This document shows positions 59,001-64,000 of a stretch of 64,000 bases of DNA, piece by piece; the stretch's first letter is position 1, and each line of letters begins with the position of its first letter. Both the position numbers and the translations under genes were made by a program. The stretch covers positions 496,001 through 560,000 of the forward strand of contig CACVBU010001312.1 of assembly GCA_902728285.1 (NCBI GenBank). The letters run 5' to 3'. Origin of the DNA: Clytia hemisphaerica. Taxonomy: Eukaryota; Cnidaria; Hydrozoa; Leptothecata; Clytiidae. The notes beneath the pieces were generated by a model that was not told where the DNA came from, did no database searches, and saw only the letters and a list, made by a program, of their open reading frames with translations.

Positions 59001-62000
59001 AAAGAAGTCCACCTGTCGCCCTGTTCGAAGCAGGGTAGGCTATAGTGGTTTTGTTAGAAAATAGACAACTATTTATTGTGAAGTTATTCATTCTACTCCG
59101 TTTCGTTGTACCTGCACGATTAGAAAGAGATCTTTTTTGCTTTCATAAAAGAATAGATGGGTAAAATCCAGGCTCCAATCTCACGTACTTAATCGTTGAT
59201 TTTAGCATAGTAAAAAACGATCACGTATACTGATTTTATTTATTCGGTGGATGATTATACTTGCATTTGATAACTTTTGGAAGCGCTCAAAGTCGAAAAA
59301 TGCCCTTAATTGAACACAGTCCATTTCTTAATCATCATCTCTCTAAATGGAATTCCAAGTTCTTGTCACGAATGAAGAATTTGAAATGCTCTTGCATTAT
59401 TGCACAATATTAGGAAAATCGTTCTATACTTAGATTCGTTATGAGATGATACCTTATCGTTTAGGTAATATTTACCGCCATATTAGCCATATTAGGATGT
59501 CTCTGTTTTGCGTCCAACAGGTCCAAATTTCGTCCTTTGTGGTCAAAAATTGTATTTCAGGATCCAATTTTCGTCGAAATGTTGTCTGACAAGGTCGAGA
59601 AAACTTTTTCTTAAAATTGATTTTTGACAAGGCTCATTTTTTAGAACTCAAGTGAATTTTCCCAATTAAGTTTGGAGCCCCGAAGGTGGCATCTTCAACC
59701 TTTCTCAAGCAAGAAAAAGTGAAGCGTTAAGTTGTTGCCCTGCATTTAGAAATTTTGTTTGAAAAACACACGGCTCACGTGTTTTGACAATGGGAAATAA
59801 ATGGCTTCTTGAACGGAATGTGGAACCTCCCTTTCAGGAACTGTTTTTAAAAAATGTTGCATTATTCTAATTTTCCGAGCCATTAAAATGTTGAATTACT
59901 ATTAATTCCCGGTCGTGTTAGCAGCCCCTTAGCAAAAATATCATTCTATTTGTGCCAAAATTGTTAGTTTCTGGAAAACAGCGTAACTTATCTTTTCTAA
60001 TCAACTTTTATTCCAAATAATGATATGACATCTTCTACCCATTCCATCAAAGATTCAAAGGCACTTCACTTCTCTTCATTTGCCAGTCTTAATAGTGGGC
60101 CCAGGAACATGCTTCCTTTCTCATGAAAGTTTAGTGTATTGTTAAAGATTATTTTGTTACTTTAAGCTGTGTTAAAGGTTTAAGAAGGAACCTTCTAAAA
60201 GGAATAACTGGATGATTTGAGATGAGCCAAAAATTCCGATTTTGTTTAGATATTCAAAGCTATAACTTTTAGACTTAGCAAGAAACAATATTTAAAGTTG
60301 TCGAGTTTGGAATAAAATATTAGGCATAATATTGCTACTCTTCTGTGCTTAATTGTAGGTGGTTGGTACTCTGGGAGAAAAACCATAAAATTGGGGAGAG
60401 GGGGTCAATATTAGTGATTTTGGGGTGATATTCGAAAAAAAACCTAGTAAAATGAAGGTTTTGGCATATTTCAGGAAAATCTCATAAATAAAATGACCCC
60501 CCTCATTATAAAATGCTATTGGGGTGTTTTTTTCCGAAGAATTGCAAAGTTAACCACCCCCCCCCTACAATTATAATCACAGGAGAGTAAGAGGCTTTGC
60601 TCAGGGATAGGAATCTTTAAGCCAGATATCTTAACCCATTTAATTATACCTTTAACCTTTAAAATTGAAAAGAATCTATGTATGGCATGACTTAATTCTT
60701 TGGGCCACGTATAAAGAGACGTGGGTGTACATTAGTATGGTTAACAAGCTATCTGCGTGCACAAATTTTGAATCGTTTGCAAATACTTATGGGCTGTGTA
60801 ATCGATAACTTAGCTGTTTAATGATGTCTGCTAACGTTTCAATCATTGCTGATTTAATGAGGAAAAAATACCTTTTTGAATTTAATGGATTTGGCTTGAA
60901 ATCAAATGACTATGTATTTCAGCTAAAATAGTTCGCTAATTTGTCAAAAAGAAATAATCTAATAACCTTGTAAATATCATTGAGGGTAGAAAGTCCATAA
61001 TCAAACTTCCCTAAAACCTTGCCTGGAGATGTTTGGGATTCTAACATAGTCTTTTGCAGGAAAAGTCTAACTAAAACTAATGACTAATTTTTGTAAAATT
61101 TTTAACAACTCTTCATCATTCGATTGTTATGTTTAAAAGTGAAATCGATCGATCGGCTATTCGATGACATCATCATGAACACACGTCATCGAGCATTTCA
61201 AATTGCTTAATTCCAAATTATTATACCATGAAATCTACGGATTAATGATATTATAGATGCCAAAGTGTAATTGGAATGCAGGAATGTTAGAACGCTTATT
61301 TATATTGGTATCATCTGATATGTAGTCCGTTTTCTACCCTCAATGAGAAATTACCGAATCAACCTACTTAATACAACCAAAATCAAAGTTTCTCACTTTA
61401 AGACCTTTTTTACAATAACTAGTGCTCCTATCACCCTTGCACCTGTAACCACATGCTTACGTTTTGGAATCAACCGCGAAAATCTATGCCGAGAAAACTG
61501 AGTTCAAGGGAAGTTTTTTTTAAACTTTTTGTTAATTTACATTGAATGCGTCTGATTCTCAAAAATAGTTTTGTTTTTAAAGAAAATAACTTTTTTGCTA
61601 CATTAGAACACCTAGAAACTCTTGAAAAGGAACAGTACAGACCTCTCATCATGGTATGCTCTTTCGTCTGTCTTCTTTTACAAGTGTTCGAAGATTTTGG
61701 TTGACTTTTTTGACAGAGAAGTTAGTTTATTTTGTGAGTAATATAAAGACCACTGAGGTTTCTTTCACTATAAACCTCTTACTAAACCGAACCCATTTTT
61801 GAGTTGAAATCATAGAATTTCGAAAGAATGTTGTCAAACAATAAATCGCAAAGCGAAAAGTCTGATCAACAGTCAATTCTGCCTCCTTACACAGTAAATG
61901 ATAAACGAATTCAAAAAATATACTTTTCAAAAAGCCTATTTTTGTTCGTTCTCTCACTCCGACCCTACCCTACCGCATTGTGATATGATAATATGATGAT

Positions 62001-62092
62001 TGTTATGGGGTAATATTAGTTTGTATAAACTAACTATAAATTATCATTAAAACTATAAGTTAATGCCATTCAGTATGTGATACTGTCATACC
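59001..62092. other. Gene-free stretch
   Basis: No gene recognised. 59670-59740 carries GCAAGAAAAAGTGAAGC, a fragment of the CATTGA/GGGCTAGA family found at 62.1 and 62.8 kb. 60360-60595 is a diverged relative of the TTACTCTCGGGTA element. The rest is AT-rich with no visible structure. Confidence 0.35.
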
Positions 62093-62368
62093 CATTGACT
62101 TCCCGAAGGGCTAGACTCGAGACTCCTAGATGGGAAATGAAGCCACTTTGCTTCCCATCCAGAACGCCTGCGCGTGGTTTTTACACAAACGCCGGATTGA
62201 AAGTAAAATCTATCGCTAGATTTCAGGAAATGCAGTCCTCAAAAACAAAGGAACCACTATAGATACAATCCGTCGTCATCATTGCGGCGCGTAATAAGTG
62301 GCTTCACTTTTTCTTGCCTGTGAAAGGTTAGAGATTCTACTCTAGCCCTTCGGGTTTCAAACTCAATG
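62093..62368. mobile_element. CATTGA TIR element with 8-bp duplication
   Basis: Left end CATTGACTTCCCGAAGGGCT, right end complement AGCCCTTCGGGTTT then CAAACTCAATG. Flanks are GTCATACC and GTCATTCC, an 8-bp duplication with one mismatch. The interior has the paired block GAAGCCACTTTG/AAGTGGCTTCAC. Related fragments are at 62768-62883, 59670-59740 and inside 51600-51930. Confidence 0.65.
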
Positions 62369-62767
62369 GTCATTCCCTACTCTCTTTTAAATTCAGTTTT
62401 CTAACTTGCTAGACGCTACCGTACAAATTTCTGTTTATCTTTACTTCTCTTCTTTCATTAAAATTCCATGTTTAGACTAGACTTATTACGTAATAATTTC
62501 CGTGAGCTGAAACGCTGATTCGTGTGATCTTTCATGGATAGGTATAGGTCAGTAGACTAGGGCATGCAAACGTCGCGTCACGCAAGTCTCGTCTCACTAT
62601 GGTTTAGAGTGAAAAGTTTTAGAGACATCACGGATGCTTTGTTGACTCTAAATACAAGAAAAACATTCTATTTTAGGCAGCAATAATTGCGAGCAGTTTG
62701 CAAACTGGTGTTGTTTGAAACAAATTGCTTAATTGAAAATTGACTGATTTAAAATCATTGATTTTAA

Positions 62768-62883
62768 AGCACTAAGGGCTAGAGCGAAACCTCTGACTTT
62801 TCTCAAGCAAGATAGGCATAAGTGGCTTCATTCCCCATACATGAGTTTTCTCTGTAGCCCCTTCGGAGCCTTAAACTCAATGG
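62768..62883. mobile_element. Short, worn copy of the CATTGA/GGGCTAGA element
   Basis: AAGCACTAAGGGCTAGAGCG at the left and GTAGCCCCTTCGGAGCC then TTAAACTCAATGGA at the right, with TTTCTCAAGCAAG and AAGTGGCTTCAT between, matching the parts of the 62093 copy. Confidence 0.5.
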
Positions 62884-64000
62884 ATTGGATAGCCCGCTTC
62901 TTTAAAACTTTAGCGTGGCAATCCACCATCAGAATTATTGAATAAACTTTGATAAAACTCGAGGTAGTGGAAATCCTATGAAAGTAGGCTTGTCGTCGAC
63001 TGTCGAAGAGACGGGCGTGATCATTCGCTAGAATTCTACATTCGGTAGAAACATTTTGTATTTTGCTTGTTAATTTGTAACTTCAATGATGTCATTCACA
63101 ATTGACTAAATTTTAGACTTATCGACGAAATGCTGTTCAAAGTCTAATCGTCAAAGTTTAATAACAGTTAAACGCTCCTCTATTTCGAGACAGCACGGGA
63201 TAATAACTGAGGTCCCTTTTTCAAACCTTCGTGACCATAAGGCTGATACTCCCTAATCCATTTAGTAGGAGGAGTGTTTATACTAAAAGGAAATGATCTT
63301 TACTTATGTAGGTGGGAAGCATTTTCTCCTTAAAGTAAACATTTAAAAGGGTTCCATTTTTGACTCGCGTGCCACTGGTAAGGAGCACGCATTTGTGTAA
63401 GCATAGATTTGCTTAATTAATAAGAGATACTGATAAGATACAATCTATTTGAGCGAAGTCCACAAGAGTCAAATCCGAAACAGAATACCTTTTCTGATGA
63501 CACTGCACTTTGCTCCAAAAGGGTGTAGCGTTTTTTTTTGTTCCACTGGAATTCCAGAGCTTCATTGAAATTTTGTCGTCGCCAATTTAGGTGGTCTGAT
63601 ACATGCATTCATTTTTGTGAAGAAAATCATTGTTTGTCTGGGCACTTCATAGAAGGGGATTATAATATTTTAGGCTAAGGTTGTTGTAGCTATCAAGTGA
63701 AATAGAATTAAGAAGGAGAGTCACTTAGCATGTTTATTTTATTGACGGCTTCATATCTTGGCTCGCCCCGTGGATTATTTCAATCAAAACCCATTTAAGT
63801 AGTTATTGTATTTGGTCGAACAACAAAATTTCAGAATGGAACACATCAAGTTTAACATTCACGAGAAAAAAAGCAAAATATCTCTCCGATTTCTCAAAGA
63901 CAGAGTCCTCAGTCTGTTGAGATTTCTCTTTCCAGTAGGGATGATATCTCAGAAAACAAGTGCAGACTTTCAAGATTTTGTGTCTTTCCCGCCATCATTT
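62884..64000. other. Gene-free right edge
   Basis: No exon, RNA gene or element end recognised. Confidence 0.3.

Overview
This window is nuclear DNA of an invertebrate animal. It is AT-rich, its genes carry many small exons split by GT-AG introns, and the space between exons is packed with short terminal-inverted-repeat (TIR) elements, a tRNA-derived SINE, a LINE and minisatellites. The presence of an animal-type pyrazinamidase/nicotinamidase (NAAM), which vertebrates lack, together with HPS3 and germ-cell-less orthologues, points to a non-vertebrate metazoan. I cannot fix the phylum. There is no prokaryotic, plasmid or CRISPR content.

Layout. (1) About 0-13.75 kb, minus strand: an orthologue of HPS3, a BLOC-2 subunit used in making lysosome-related organelles. 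At least 17 coding exons are readable from the ATG at 13746 to an exon ending at 38; the last exon(s) lie off the left edge. Its introns hold a tRNA-like SINE, pogo/Tigger-like inverted repeats and a foldback element. (2) About 14-36 kb: no cellular gene recognised. This block contains several TIR elements, some nested, a frameshifted LINE (20.08-24.35 kb), two arrays of palindromic minisatellite units (26.2-27.25 kb), a 3.2-kb TIR-bounded composite (28.07-31.27 kb) with a mirror-arranged Ser/Pro-coding minisatellite, and a 2.5-kb element with perfect 42-bp TIRs (32.4-34.9 kb). (3) 36.38-41.26 kb, plus strand: a complete nine-exon germ-cell-less (GMCL1) gene, 487 codons, all exon phases consistent. 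(4) 42.72-50.47 kb, plus strand: a nicotinamidase gene. Six exons are readable, but the exon that should carry the WPxHC metal-ligand motif was not found in a repeat-filled 5.1-kb intron. (5) 50.5-64 kb: no recognised gene, several more TIR/foldback elements, and one weak candidate exon.

The three genes have unrelated functions (organelle biogenesis, BTB/nuclear-envelope adaptor, NAD salvage) and are simply neighbours. The most unusual content is the repeat landscape: a family with CCAGAC ends and 6-bp target duplications in four copies, one with a matching unoccupied site elsewhere in the window; nested insertions; and two elements bounded by long precise TIRs with no transposase visible between them.
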